DNA of 64,000 nucleotides from Acidobacteriota bacterium (lineage in GTDB: Bacteria; Acidobacteriota; Terriglobia; Bryobacterales; UBA6623), in assembly GCA_016125275.1 (NCBI GenBank), contig WGMB01000015.1, forward strand, positions 186,001-250,000. The letters run 5' to 3'. The notes beneath the pieces are model-generated. The model had not been told where the DNA came from. It saw only the letters and a program-made list of their open reading frames with translations, and did not search any database. Numbering within the stretch: position 1 is the first letter of the stretch; each line of letters opens with the position of its first letter. The position numbers and the translations under genes were made by a program. Below, one piece after another: positions 51,824-59,811 of this stretch.

Positions 51824-52855
51824 TCAGCGCGAGCGGGCCTCTTGCGCGCGGGTCTTGCGGTACTGCGCGACGGCCTTGTTGTGGGCCGCGAGATTCTTTG
51901 AAAACACATGCTGCGGCGCTCCTCGCTTCTCGGCCACGAAGTAGAGGAAGGAGCTTTCGGCCGGATGGAAGGCCGCCTCCAGCGAGGCCTTCCCCGGGTT
52001 GGCGATGGGGCCCGGCGGCAGACCGGCATGCACGTAGGTGTTGTAGGGGTGCGGATCGCGGATCTCCGGCTCATAGAGCACTCCCTTGTAGCGATCTTCC
52101 AGAACCAGCCCGTAGATGATGGTGGGGTCGCACTGCAGCAGCATGTGATCCCGCAAGCGGTTGTGATAGACCGACGAGACCAGGGGCCGTTCGGTCGGCA
52201 CGCCGGTCTCCTTCTCCACCAGCGATGCCATGATCAGAACCTGGTAAGGGTCGAGCGGCGTGCTCTTGCCCTGCCCGGCCTTCTCGAAGGCTTTGCGAAA
52301 CCCGTCCACCATGGCCCCGATCACCGAGGCCGCCGAGGCCGAGCGGGCGAAGAAGTAGGTCTCCGGCAGCAGGCAGCCTTCCAGCGTCTTGGCTTGCGGA
52401 AACAGGTCCTTCACCGGCGTGGGGTCCGCCGTGAGCGCCGTGACCTCGTCGACGGTCCCGTAGCCGGCGCCGGCGACCAGGGCGGCGACTTCGAAGCGCG
52501 TCAGGCCTTCGGGAACGGTGAGCGGCCGCAGGTAGACCCGCCCGTCGGCCAGCTTGCGGTAGACGTCCCACACGGAAGCCGGCTCGGTGAACTGATATTC
52601 GCCGGCCTGTAAGGTCACGCCGGGGCGTAAGGCGCGGGCGGCCAGGAACCAATATTCAGACTCGATCACGCCGGCGTCCTGGAGTTGGCGAGCGAGCGCG
52701 CGGGTGGGCGTGCCCTCGGCGTAATCGAACAGCAGCTCGCCCTCGAAGCCCGCGTAGGGCCGCTCGAGAGCGCGCCAGACGTACGCCCCGGCGAGCGCCG
52801 CCGCGCCGACCGCCACGACCACGAACGCCAACGAAATCAGGAGGATGCGTCGCAT
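51824..52855 (-). CDS. mltG: Endolytic murein transglycosylase MltG
   Basis: A 343-residue inner-membrane protein with one N-terminal span (about 5-27) and a periplasmic YceG-like domain. It has the family motifs EGCLLPETYFF (159-169), the catalytic Glu region ASLVEKETGVP (210-220), VYHNRL, LQCDPTIIYGL and YNTYVHAGLPPGPIANPG. It cuts nascent glycan strands inside the chain and is thought to set their length as a terminase. The ATG overlaps ruvX by 19 bases. The pairing of mltG with ruvX is conserved in many bacteria, which supports the assignment. Confidence 0.95.
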   Translation of the reverse strand: MRRILLISLAFVVVAVGAAALAGAYVWRALERPYAGFEGELLFDYAEGTPTRALARQLQDAGVIESEYWFLAARALRPGVTLQAGEYQFTEPASVWDVYRKLADGRVYLRPLTVPEGLTRFEVAALVAGAGYGTVDEVTALTADPTPVKDLFPQAKTLEGCLLPETYFFARSASAASVIGAMVDGFRKAFEKAGQGKSTPLDPYQVLIMASLVEKETGVPTERPLVSSVYHNRLRDHMLLQCDPTIIYGLVLEDRYKGVLYEPEIRDPHPYNTYVHAGLPPGPIANPGKASLEAAFHPAESSFLYFVAEKRGAPQHVFSKNLAAHNKAVAQYRKTRAQEARSR

Positions 52856-53298
52856 GCTGCGTCTTGGGCGCGGAGATAGTCTTCCAGCAGGATCTGGGCC
52901 GCCATGCGGTCCACCGCCGGCTTTTCCACGCGCGTCCCCGGCCGGGCTTCGCGGAGCCTTTCGCCGGCCTCCACGCTGGTCAGCCGCTCATCCCATAAGA
53001 TCAGCTCCAGGCCGCAGCGTTTCGCTAGGGCCTTGCCGAAACGGGCCGCTTCGCGCGAGGAAGCGCCCGCGCGGCCGTCGAGGTGGACCGGGCGGCCGAC
53101 CAGCAGCCGGCGCGCCTCCAGCCGCCGCGCCACGTCTTCGATCGCCGCCAAGTCCGCTTCGCGGTGGATGTGCTCCACGGTCGGCAGGCCCCGCACCGTG
53201 AGGCCCAGCTCGTCGGAGACCGCCAAGCCGATCCGGCGGCGGCCCCAATCCACGGCCAACGTACGGCCGGGAGCTTCCCTGCCCTCCCCGGCGCTCAT
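52837..53298 (-). CDS. ruvX: Putative pre-16S rRNA nuclease / Holliday junction resolvase RuvX (YqgF)
   Basis: A 153-residue RNase H-like nuclease. The catalytic acidic residues are Asp17 in LAVDWGRRRIGLA, Glu in LILWDERLTSVEA and Asp in VDRMAAQILLEDYL. The VGRPVHLDGRAG segment is typical for the family. In E. coli YqgF trims the 5' end of 16S rRNA; other members cut branched DNA. The start overlaps the end of the Wzt-type ATPase gene by four bases (ATGA), and the end overlaps mltG by 19 bases. The glycan exporter genes directly upstream are an unusual partner for this housekeeping gene. Confidence 0.94.
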   Translation of the reverse strand: MSAGEGREAPGRTLAVDWGRRRIGLAVSDELGLTVRGLPTVEHIHREADLAAIEDVARRLEARRLLVGRPVHLDGRAGASSREAARFGKALAKRCGLELILWDERLTSVEAGERLREARPGTRVEKPAVDRMAAQILLEDYLRAQDAACDASS

Positions 53299-54521
53299 TC
53301 GGCCGGAACCTCTGCTGCGGGGCTGGTCTTCACCTGCACCGTGACGGCCAGATTGGCGACCCCGGCCCGGGCGCGAGCGTCGAGCACGCGAAAGGCGATG
53401 GCGTCGTCGAGCCAGTCGTGGCTATGGCCGGAAGGATGCTGGGTCGCGACGGTCAGGGTGTACTCCTGGGGAGTCAAGGCGCACTCGAACTGGAACTCGA
53501 TGTCGAGACGGTCGCCCTCGCGGCAAGCCGGCAGCGGCGTCTCTTCGATCTTGGTGTTGGTCCCAAAGACTTCCATGCCGGTGCGGGTGCGCACCAGCAC
53601 GCCGACCATCGGCGCGGGCTGGTCGGCGCGGAACTGCGTCCGGATGCGGACGGTCAGCCGCTCGCCGCTGACCGCGGCCCGGGTCGGCGAGCCGTCGGGG
53701 CCGAGCAACTCCACCTCCATGATCTCCGCCAAACGGTCGCCGTGGCGATGGCTGGCGTTCAGCGCCCCCAGCCGGCGGCTCTCGGCGACCTCGGCCTTCT
53801 GCTTCTCGAGCACGGAACCGACGTAGCGGTCGATGACGTGTTTGGGCTCGCCCTCGGCCTGGATGCGGCCGTCCATCAGGAAGATGGCTCGGTCGCAGAG
53901 CTGCTTCACCAAGCCGAGGTCGTGCGAGACGAATACGACGGTCACGCCGGCCTCACGCAGTTCCTCGAACTTCCGCACGCAACGGTTGGCGAAGACGGCG
54001 TCGCCCACGGCGAGGGCTTCATCGACGACGAGAATCTCCGGGTCGGTGTGGATGGCCGTCGCAAAGGCCAGCCGAACGTGCATACCGCTGGAGTAGGTCT
54101 TGACCGGCCGCTCGATGAAGTCCCCGATGCCGGCAAAGCGCTCGATGGAGGGCATGGCGGCCTCGACCTGGTCGCGCGTCAGCCCCATGATCTCGCCGTT
54201 GATGCGGATGTTCTCGCGGCCGGAGAACTCGGGATTGAAGCCGGCGCCCAGCTCGAGCAGGGCGGCCATGCGTCCGCGACGCACGACGTGTCCGGTGGTG
54301 GGGTCGAGGATGCCGCACAGGATCTGCAGCAGGGTGGACTTGCCGCCGCCGTTGGGCCCCACCACGCCGAAGACCTCCCCCCGGGCGACCTCGATGTTGA
54401 CGTCGCGCAAGGCCCAGAACTCCTCATGGCGCGGCCCGGCAAAGGGCAAAGCCTCGCGAATGCGGTCCGACGGCTTGGGATAGAGCCGGTAGAGCTTGGA
54501 GATGTTGCGAGCCAGGAGCAC
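53295..54521 (-). CDS. O-antigen/polysaccharide ABC exporter ATPase with Wzt-type C-terminal domain
   Basis: A 408-residue protein. The ATPase (1-240) has Walker A GPNGGGKS (55-62), signature YSSGM (143-147), Walker B ILVVDEALAVGD and FVSHDL. A linker leads to a beta-sandwich (about 255-400) of the Wzt C-terminal kind, which in E. coli O8/O9a binds the modified glycan end and thereby selects cargo. The start is GTG at 54521; no good ribosome site is seen, and the gap to the permease gene is filled completely by a repeat (54522-54619). The stop overlaps ruvX. It works with the permease at 54620-55846. Confidence 0.9.
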   Translation of the reverse strand: MLLARNISKLYRLYPKPSDRIREALPFAGPRHEEFWALRDVNIEVARGEVFGVVGPNGGGKSTLLQILCGILDPTTGHVVRRGRMAALLELGAGFNPEFSGRENIRINGEIMGLTRDQVEAAMPSIERFAGIGDFIERPVKTYSSGMHVRLAFATAIHTDPEILVVDEALAVGDAVFANRCVRKFEELREAGVTVVFVSHDLGLVKQLCDRAIFLMDGRIQAEGEPKHVIDRYVGSVLEKQKAEVAESRRLGALNASHRHGDRLAEIMEVELLGPDGSPTRAAVSGERLTVRIRTQFRADQPAPMVGVLVRTRTGMEVFGTNTKIEETPLPACREGDRLDIEFQFECALTPQEYTLTVATQHPSGHSHDWLDDAIAFRVLDARARAGVANLAVTVQVKTSPAAEVPAE

Positions 54522-54619
54522 GGAAGTGAACAGTGAACAGTGAGCGGTGAGCAGTGGGCGAAGACGGCGGCCGGCGGCAACGAACTACTGTTCACTGCTC
54601 ACGGCTCACCGCTCACTTC
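54522..54619. repeat. Heptad inverted repeat filling the permease-ATPase gap
   Basis: Four tandem 7-mers of the form GTGARCR occupy 54526-54553 (GTGAACA twice, then GTGAGCG, GTGAGCA). Four more, in inverted orientation, occupy 54589-54616. Both outer ends read GGAA, so the element is an imperfect palindrome about 98 bases long with a central GC-rich spacer. It lies exactly between the stop of the permease and the GTG of the ATPase on the same strand. It is likely a small mobile or expanded palindromic repeat, transcribed as a stem-loop. Confidence 0.8.
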
Positions 54620-55846
54620 CTACAACAAATCCGCAAACTGTTTCTTCAGCTTATAGAACCACGCGTGGCCGAGCAGAAACACCAGCAGCGAAACCGCCGT
54701 GACCGCCGCCAGAGGCTCCAGCGCCGGGGCCCGGCCTTCCAGCAGGACCGCCCGGTACGCTTGCACCAGCACGTACAGGGGATTCTTCTCCAGCAGCCAC
54801 AGCATGTTCGCCGGCATGGACTCTTCCGGGTAGCAGATCGGCGTGATGAAGAACCACACCGTCAGCAGGAATCCCGCGAACTGCCCCAGGTCGCGGAACA
54901 GTACGCCCAGCCCGGCCAGAAACCAGCTCAGCCCCATCGTGAACAGCACCTGCGGCACGAGCAGCGCCGGAATCCACAGCGCCGTCCAGCTCGGGTCGCG
55001 TCCGAAGATCAGCATGCCGCACAGAAAGATCGCCAGCCCGAACAGCTCGCTGAACAGCCCGGCGAAGACCAGATTCGCCGGCAGGATCTCCAGCGGAAAC
55101 ACCAGCTTCTTCACGAAGTTGGCGTGTTCCAACACGACCGTCGGGGCGCGGCCGGCCGCCTCGGAAAACGCCAACCACGGCAGCATGCCGGCCAGAAAAT
55201 ACAGCACGAACGCCCCCGGCCGGTCGTCGTTGGCGAACCGCGCCCGCAGCACCAGCCCAAAAACGAACCAGTAGGTCAGCATCATCATCAACGGATGGAT
55301 GATGGTCCAGAAAGCTCCCGCGTAGGAGCCTGCGTAACGGCCGATGACGTCGCGGCGCACCATCGAGCGAATCAGCGAACGGTTCGCCCACAGCGAGCGC
55401 CAGGGGTAGACCAGCGCGCGTCCCACGCTGCGGACCAATCGCCGGCGGCCCAGGCCGCGCAGGCTGATGACCGACTGCCGCGTCAGCTCCGCGCGGCCGT
55501 TGCGCACGTCGGCCTCGATCAGGCCGAATGGCGAGCCCTGCTCGAAGTACCAGCCCTGCCCCTCCCTCTGCGGGGAGAGGAAGACCGCGTAGCGGCCGTC
55601 CTCGGGCGGCAACGGCACCGCCCACTCCAGCGAGGCTTCGGAGCGAGACGCCACCGGCGCGCCCAGCAAGGCTCTCGGGCCTTCGGCCAGAAGGGTCTCC
55701 TGGTCGCGGTCGTAGATCTGCCAGCCCAGCGCGTCGCCCGCCTCGGAGGTCCAGTCCTGGCGCGAACGGTTGGCGACGACGGCGCGAACCCGGAGCGTGT
55801 GGTCGTCGAGGTCGGCTTCCAGATGCGACCAAGCGGCGCGCATCAT
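54620..55846 (-). CDS. Polysaccharide ABC exporter permease with N-terminal beta-sandwich domain
   Basis: A 408-residue protein. Residues about 150-408 are an ABC-2 permease of the Wzm/TagG type with six spans (WTIIHPLMMMLTYWFVFGLVL, FLLTVWFFITPICYPEESMP). Residues about 5-115 are an extra soluble domain with strands VRAVVANRSRQDW, ALGWQIYDRDQETLL, ASLEWAVPLPPEDGRYAVFL and EGQGWYFEQGSPF. This resembles the beta-sandwich modules found on Wzt ATPases and on some glycan-cluster enzymes; ordinary Wzm proteins lack it. The ATG overlaps the upstream gene by four bases. It exports a lipid-linked glycan with the downstream ATPase. Confidence 0.87.
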   Translation of the reverse strand: MMRAAWSHLEADLDDHTLRVRAVVANRSRQDWTSEAGDALGWQIYDRDQETLLAEGPRALLGAPVASRSEASLEWAVPLPPEDGRYAVFLSPQREGQGWYFEQGSPFGLIEADVRNGRAELTRQSVISLRGLGRRRLVRSVGRALVYPWRSLWANRSLIRSMVRRDVIGRYAGSYAGAFWTIIHPLMMMLTYWFVFGLVLRARFANDDRPGAFVLYFLAGMLPWLAFSEAAGRAPTVVLEHANFVKKLVFPLEILPANLVFAGLFSELFGLAIFLCGMLIFGRDPSWTALWIPALLVPQVLFTMGLSWFLAGLGVLFRDLGQFAGFLLTVWFFITPICYPEESMPANMLWLLEKNPLYVLVQAYRAVLLEGRAPALEPLAAVTAVSLLVFLLGHAWFYKLKKQFADLL

Positions 55847-57945
55847 TCGCCTCCGACGTAGAGGTCCGCGGGATAGCGCGAGCGCACCGGCCCGACCTTG
55901 CGGCCGACGGCGAAGATGGCGTCGTCGCGCAGCGTCTTCGGCAGCTCGTAGCGGTCCAGCAGGTGGTCCACCCAGGCGTGCTCCAGCGAACGGCGCTCCA
56001 GGTAAGGAGCCGTCTCCAGCCGCACGATCTCGAAACCGGCCGCCTCGAACAGGGCCTGCACGTCACGCGGGGCGTACTCGCGCGCATGGCGCGGGTCGCG
56101 TTTGCCCTCTTCGTCCGGAATCACGTAGTGGTGGAACAGTCCCGGGTGATAGTTGAGCAGCATGGCCGCGATCGCGCGACGGCTGCACACGTTGGGCGTC
56201 GACAGCACCAGATGGCCGCCCGGCCGGATCACTCGATTGAGCTCCTGCATCAGGTGCATCGGGTCTTCATACAGGTGCTCGAGCAGCTCGCAGCACAGCA
56301 CCGTCGCAAAGCGATCTTCGGGATAAGGATAACGGTCTTTCTCTGCGTCGAAGTGGTCGATCTCGCACTCGAACGCGGCGCCGGAAGAGGAGGTCACCCG
56401 CCGACGGTCGATCTTCCCCACGGGCCCCAAATAGCAGCCGCGCACCTCGCCGTAGCCCAGCCGCGTCTGCAGCGCGGGGGTGATGTGGAGGTAGGCGCCC
56501 ATCTCGAGCGCGGAGTCGTCGGCGCCGCCGGGAGGCGTCAGCTCGAGCGTGCGGACCAACCGGGTCAAGTGAGTCTCGACGTAAACCGCGTCGTTGGCGC
56601 GGTCGTGGACCCAGGAGCGGATCTCTTCGGCCAACTCAGCCGAATCGGGCGTGTCCTCGGTGGAAGCAGCCTCTTGCGCCGGCTCCGGCGGCGGCGGAGC
56701 CGGCTCGGGGATCGCATCGACCACCTCGGGTTCTTCCGCAGGTTTCTCGGGGACACCGGCTAACAAGTCTTCCGCACCACCCAGCAACGGGTTCCGCAGG
56801 GTCTCCGCGAAGCGCAGCCCCACGGCCCCCCAGGCGCACTCCCGCGCCACGTAGTCCCGGGCGCGCGCACCCAGCGCCTGGCGCACCTCCGGCCGCGCGA
56901 TCAGCAGGTTCAAATACTCGAAGATCAGGTCCGTCTCGCCCGGCCCGACGGGAACCTTCAGGCACACTTCGTCGGGGAGATCGGCGAACGCCCCGACGTC
57001 CGAGACGATCACGGCGCGCCCCAGTCCCAAGGCCCGCAGCAGCGTGCCGGAGGTCTCCCCGACGCTGGGGTAGCGCAGGTTCAGGCAGATGTCGCAGGCC
57101 CCCAGGTACTGCACGAAGTCGTCGATCGGGGCGTAGTCAATGTGGCGAACGTACTCGGAGAGGCCGAGGTCATCGACCATGCGCCGCACGGGGAACTCCG
57201 GGTGCTCCTCGCCCACCAGAATCATCCGCGCCCGGGGCTCCACCCGCACCAAGCGCCGCATGGCGCGCAGCGATTCGCGAATCCGCTTGTACGGCTTGAG
57301 GAACCCGAAGATCCCGATCAGCGGGTTCGTCTCGTCGAGGCCCAGCTTGGCGCGGTAGCGCAGCCGGTCGACCTCCGGGATCCAGGCGCCGTGCGGAATG
57401 CGGTGGACCGGCAGGCCGGCGGCGGCTTCGCGCACGCGCTCGACCATGTAGTCGCTGTGGACAATGACGGCCTTGGCCGCTTCGAGCACGCGCTTGTTCA
57501 GCAGCAGCCCCTCGTAGTCGGGGCCCACTTCCAGGGCTCGCACGCGCCGGGAAAACGCCACGTCCTCCGGCGTCCCCTCGTAGGCCACCTCGCGCAAGTA
57601 GCCGTCCCAGTCGTCGCGCTTGATGGTGGCGTCGGCCACCAGATGGTGCAGGTTGAGCTCGTGCAGCAGGGCCACGCCGGGATGGCGCAGCGCCGTATCG
57701 TACACGTAGATGTGGAACGGGTTGTTGCCGAACTGGTAGAGGGTCTCGTCGAACTCCTCCGGCCGGTACTCCCGAAAGTTCCGCACGCGGATGCCGAGCT
57801 CGGGCGGAAAGGGTTCCGGCTCATAGGCGCCGTCGACGAAGACGGTCACTTCGGCGTGGCGAGCGATTTCGGGCAGCAGCGCGGCGGAGTAGTCCGCAAT
57901 CCCTGACTTCACAGGGCGCAGCGGCGTAAAGACGGCCAGCTTCAT
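55843..57945 (-). CDS. Glycosyltransferase - SAM methyltransferase fusion
   Basis: A 700-residue bifunctional protein. Residues 1-385 are a GT-B glycosyltransferase (PVKSGIADYSAALLPEIARH, GIFGFLKPYKRIRESLRAM, PSVGETSGTLLRALGLGRAVIVSDVGAFADLP). An acidic, Pro-rich linker (about 398-440) follows. Residues about 450-700 are a class I methyltransferase, recognised by LEMGAYLHITPAL, CELLEHLYEDPMHLMQELNRVIRPGGHLVLSTPN and AREYAPRDVQALFEAAGFEI; motif I lacks the usual GxGxG. Methylation of a terminal sugar often caps and ends glycan chains that Wzt-type domains then recognise, a role that fits the adjacent exporter but is inferred. Overlaps both neighbours by four bases. Confidence 0.88.
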   Translation of the reverse strand: MKLAVFTPLRPVKSGIADYSAALLPEIARHAEVTVFVDGAYEPEPFPPELGIRVRNFREYRPEEFDETLYQFGNNPFHIYVYDTALRHPGVALLHELNLHHLVADATIKRDDWDGYLREVAYEGTPEDVAFSRRVRALEVGPDYEGLLLNKRVLEAAKAVIVHSDYMVERVREAAAGLPVHRIPHGAWIPEVDRLRYRAKLGLDETNPLIGIFGFLKPYKRIRESLRAMRRLVRVEPRARMILVGEEHPEFPVRRMVDDLGLSEYVRHIDYAPIDDFVQYLGACDICLNLRYPSVGETSGTLLRALGLGRAVIVSDVGAFADLPDEVCLKVPVGPGETDLIFEYLNLLIARPEVRQALGARARDYVARECAWGAVGLRFAETLRNPLLGGAEDLLAGVPEKPAEEPEVVDAIPEPAPPPPEPAQEAASTEDTPDSAELAEEIRSWVHDRANDAVYVETHLTRLVRTLELTPPGGADDSALEMGAYLHITPALQTRLGYGEVRGCYLGPVGKIDRRRVTSSSGAAFECEIDHFDAEKDRYPYPEDRFATVLCCELLEHLYEDPMHLMQELNRVIRPGGHLVLSTPNVCSRRAIAAMLLNYHPGLFHHYVIPDEEGKRDPRHAREYAPRDVQALFEAAGFEIVRLETAPYLERRSLEHAWVDHLLDRYELPKTLRDDAIFAVGRKVGPVRSRYPADLYVGGE

Positions 57946-58652
57946 TCCACGAGCTTCAGCGAGAAAACCCCGAGGCTGAAGGGGACCTTGATCAACAACG
58001 GCGTGCGCGCGTCATCCTTGCCGAAGAAGATCTCGAAGTGATGGGAGGACTGCGGCCCGTTGAGGTCGACGAGAATGCGGTCGGCTTCGCGGTTTTCGCC
58101 CTGCACGGCCACGTCCCGCGACTCCGCGTAGGTGACCACGACGCCGTACATCGCGCCGAAGTTCAGGTCGTCCGGCGGAGGGATGCGGCCCGCGGCCAAG
58201 TCCCGCCGCAGAGCGTACAGATAGGTCAACCCGTCGCGCACGCAAGGCGGCACGGAAAACTCGCTCACGCCGCCGCCGCCCAGAGACTCCCGCGTGGCCC
58301 TCTGCTCCTTCTGATCGAAGACGACCTCCTCGTGAGTCTGCTTGGAACCATGCAGCGAGTCGCGCTTGAGCTGCTGCGAGCACAGGTTCCAGTCCGCGGA
58401 GGCCTCGTACTGGTCCAAGACCTCGAAGTTCGGCAGGCTGGCGGAGATCTCGGCTTTCAGCTCCCAACCCTTCTGGTTGGAGTTGGCCCGAAACTCGGCT
58501 TCGCCCAGCGACAAACCGCTCGGCCAGACGACCTCGTAGCGCAGCACCTCGCCGTTCTTGAAGGGGGTGGCCTGGGGCTGTTCCGCAAACCCTCCCACCG
58601 GCAGAGCCAGGGCAAGCGCCGCCGCTGTGCAAACAAAACTGGAGAGATTCAC
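57942..58652 (-). CDS. DUF3108 family exported protein
   Basis: A 236-residue protein with a signal peptide (1-23, VGGFAEQ). The body shows the DUF3108 pattern: FKNGEVLRYEVVWPSGLSLGEAEFRA, YEASADWNLCSQQLKRDSLHGSKQTHEEVVFDQKEQRAT, a VRDGLTYLYALRR segment and a C-terminal FFGKDDARTPLLIKVPFSLGVFSLKL. The family is periplasmic and beta-rich, of unknown function, possibly a lipid- or polymer-binding barrel. It sits between two glycosyltransferase genes with four-base overlaps on both sides, so it is part of the glycan operon. Confidence 0.85.
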   Translation of the reverse strand: MNLSSFVCTAAALALALPVGGFAEQPQATPFKNGEVLRYEVVWPSGLSLGEAEFRANSNQKGWELKAEISASLPNFEVLDQYEASADWNLCSQQLKRDSLHGSKQTHEEVVFDQKEQRATRESLGGGGVSEFSVPPCVRDGLTYLYALRRDLAAGRIPPPDDLNFGAMYGVVVTYAESRDVAVQGENREADRILVDLNGPQSSHHFEIFFGKDDARTPLLIKVPFSLGVFSLKLVE

Positions 58653-59809
58653 CGGACGACCAGCTCCTTTTCGCGGACTTTCCGCGTCTGTCGTCGCTCG
58701 CCGGCGACTTCTTGATAGACGTCCAGGGTACGCTGCGCGGTTTCCCGCCAGTCAAAGAACTTCGAGCGCTGGAGGCTCTTCTTCTCCATGCGCTGGGAGA
58801 GCTCGCGGTCGATCAGCACGTCGCGCATGGCGCGCATCTGCTCGCCCGTCGAGGCGGGGTCGAACAGCAAAGCCGCGCCGTCGACCACTTCCGGCAGCGC
58901 GGTGGCGCCGGAGCACACGACCGGACGACCGCAGGCCATGGCCTCGATGGCCGGCAGCCCGAAGCCCTCATAGAAGGAGGGAAAGACGAACAGATCCGCC
59001 GCGTTGTAGAGCGTGGGCAGAAACTCGTCGTCCACGAAGCGGGTGAACACCACGCGCTCCTGCAGCCCGCAGCGGCGGACTTCCTCGATCACGCGCGGGG
59101 CGAACCAGGTGTGCTTGCCCGCCATCACCAGCAGGTGCGGCAGCTCCGGATGCGCGGCGAGCAGCTCACGGAAGGCGCGCACCATGCCGATTTGGTTCTT
59201 GCGGGGGTGCAGGTCGCCCACGTTGAGCAGGTAGGGCCGATCGATACCGAGCTTCTCGCGCACCTTGCGCATCGCCGACTCGCGGTTCATCAGCCGGAAG
59301 TGGTCCTGCGAGGCGTTGGGCGTGACGACGATCTCGGCCGGGTCGAGACCGTAGGCGGCGGCAATGCGCTGCCGGGAGAACTCGCTGACCGTGATGATCT
59401 TGGCCGCCCGCCGCACCGTCCGCCGCACGGTGATCTGGAGCTGCTTGGCGCGGGTGTACGGCAGGTACTGTGGATGATCCAGATAGCTCACGTCGTGGAT
59501 GGTCACCACGATCGGCGCCGGGCAGGCCAGCGGCGCGGTGTACTGCACGTGCACCACGTCCGGCCGGTCGCGCCGCAGCTTGGCGCTGAGGTCGTAGCCC
59601 AGCCGCACAAAAGGGTTGCCGGCCACCTTGGCGAGCTCGAAGCTGGCAGGCGCCCATTCGCGGGCCTCTTCCGAGCAGATGTAGCCGATGAAGTCCATCT
59701 CCGGCGCGAGCCGGGGGTAGCGCTGAATGAGGCTGCGAACATAGACCTCATTGCCCGTCTGGCGTCGCCCGATGGCGTGTGCGTCGACTGCGATCCGGAT
59801 TCTCGACAA
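58649..59809 (-). CDS. Family 4 glycosyltransferase
   Basis: A 386-residue GT-B transferase. It has RIRIAVDAHAIGRRQTGNEVYVRSL at the N-terminus, VVTIHDVSYLDHPQYL, the linker LLNVGDLHPRKNQ, and the donor-binding SFYEGFGLPAIEAMACGRPVVCS with its Glu-x7-Glu pair. No ATG is near the first strand; TTG at 59809 starts two bases after the upstream gene's TAG and has GGCGGA before it, so I prefer it to an upstream codon that would overlap the previous gene by 94 bases. The product is a mannosyl- or rhamnosyl-type transferase by family; donor and acceptor are unknown. Confidence 0.88.
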   Translation of the reverse strand: MSRIRIAVDAHAIGRRQTGNEVYVRSLIQRYPRLAPEMDFIGYICSEEAREWAPASFELAKVAGNPFVRLGYDLSAKLRRDRPDVVHVQYTAPLACPAPIVVTIHDVSYLDHPQYLPYTRAKQLQITVRRTVRRAAKIITVSEFSRQRIAAAYGLDPAEIVVTPNASQDHFRLMNRESAMRKVREKLGIDRPYLLNVGDLHPRKNQIGMVRAFRELLAAHPELPHLLVMAGKHTWFAPRVIEEVRRCGLQERVVFTRFVDDEFLPTLYNAADLFVFPSFYEGFGLPAIEAMACGRPVVCSGATALPEVVDGAALLFDPASTGEQMRAMRDVLIDRELSQRMEKKSLQRSKFFDWRETAQRTLDVYQEVAGERRQTRKVREKELVVR

Positions 59810-59811
59810 AG

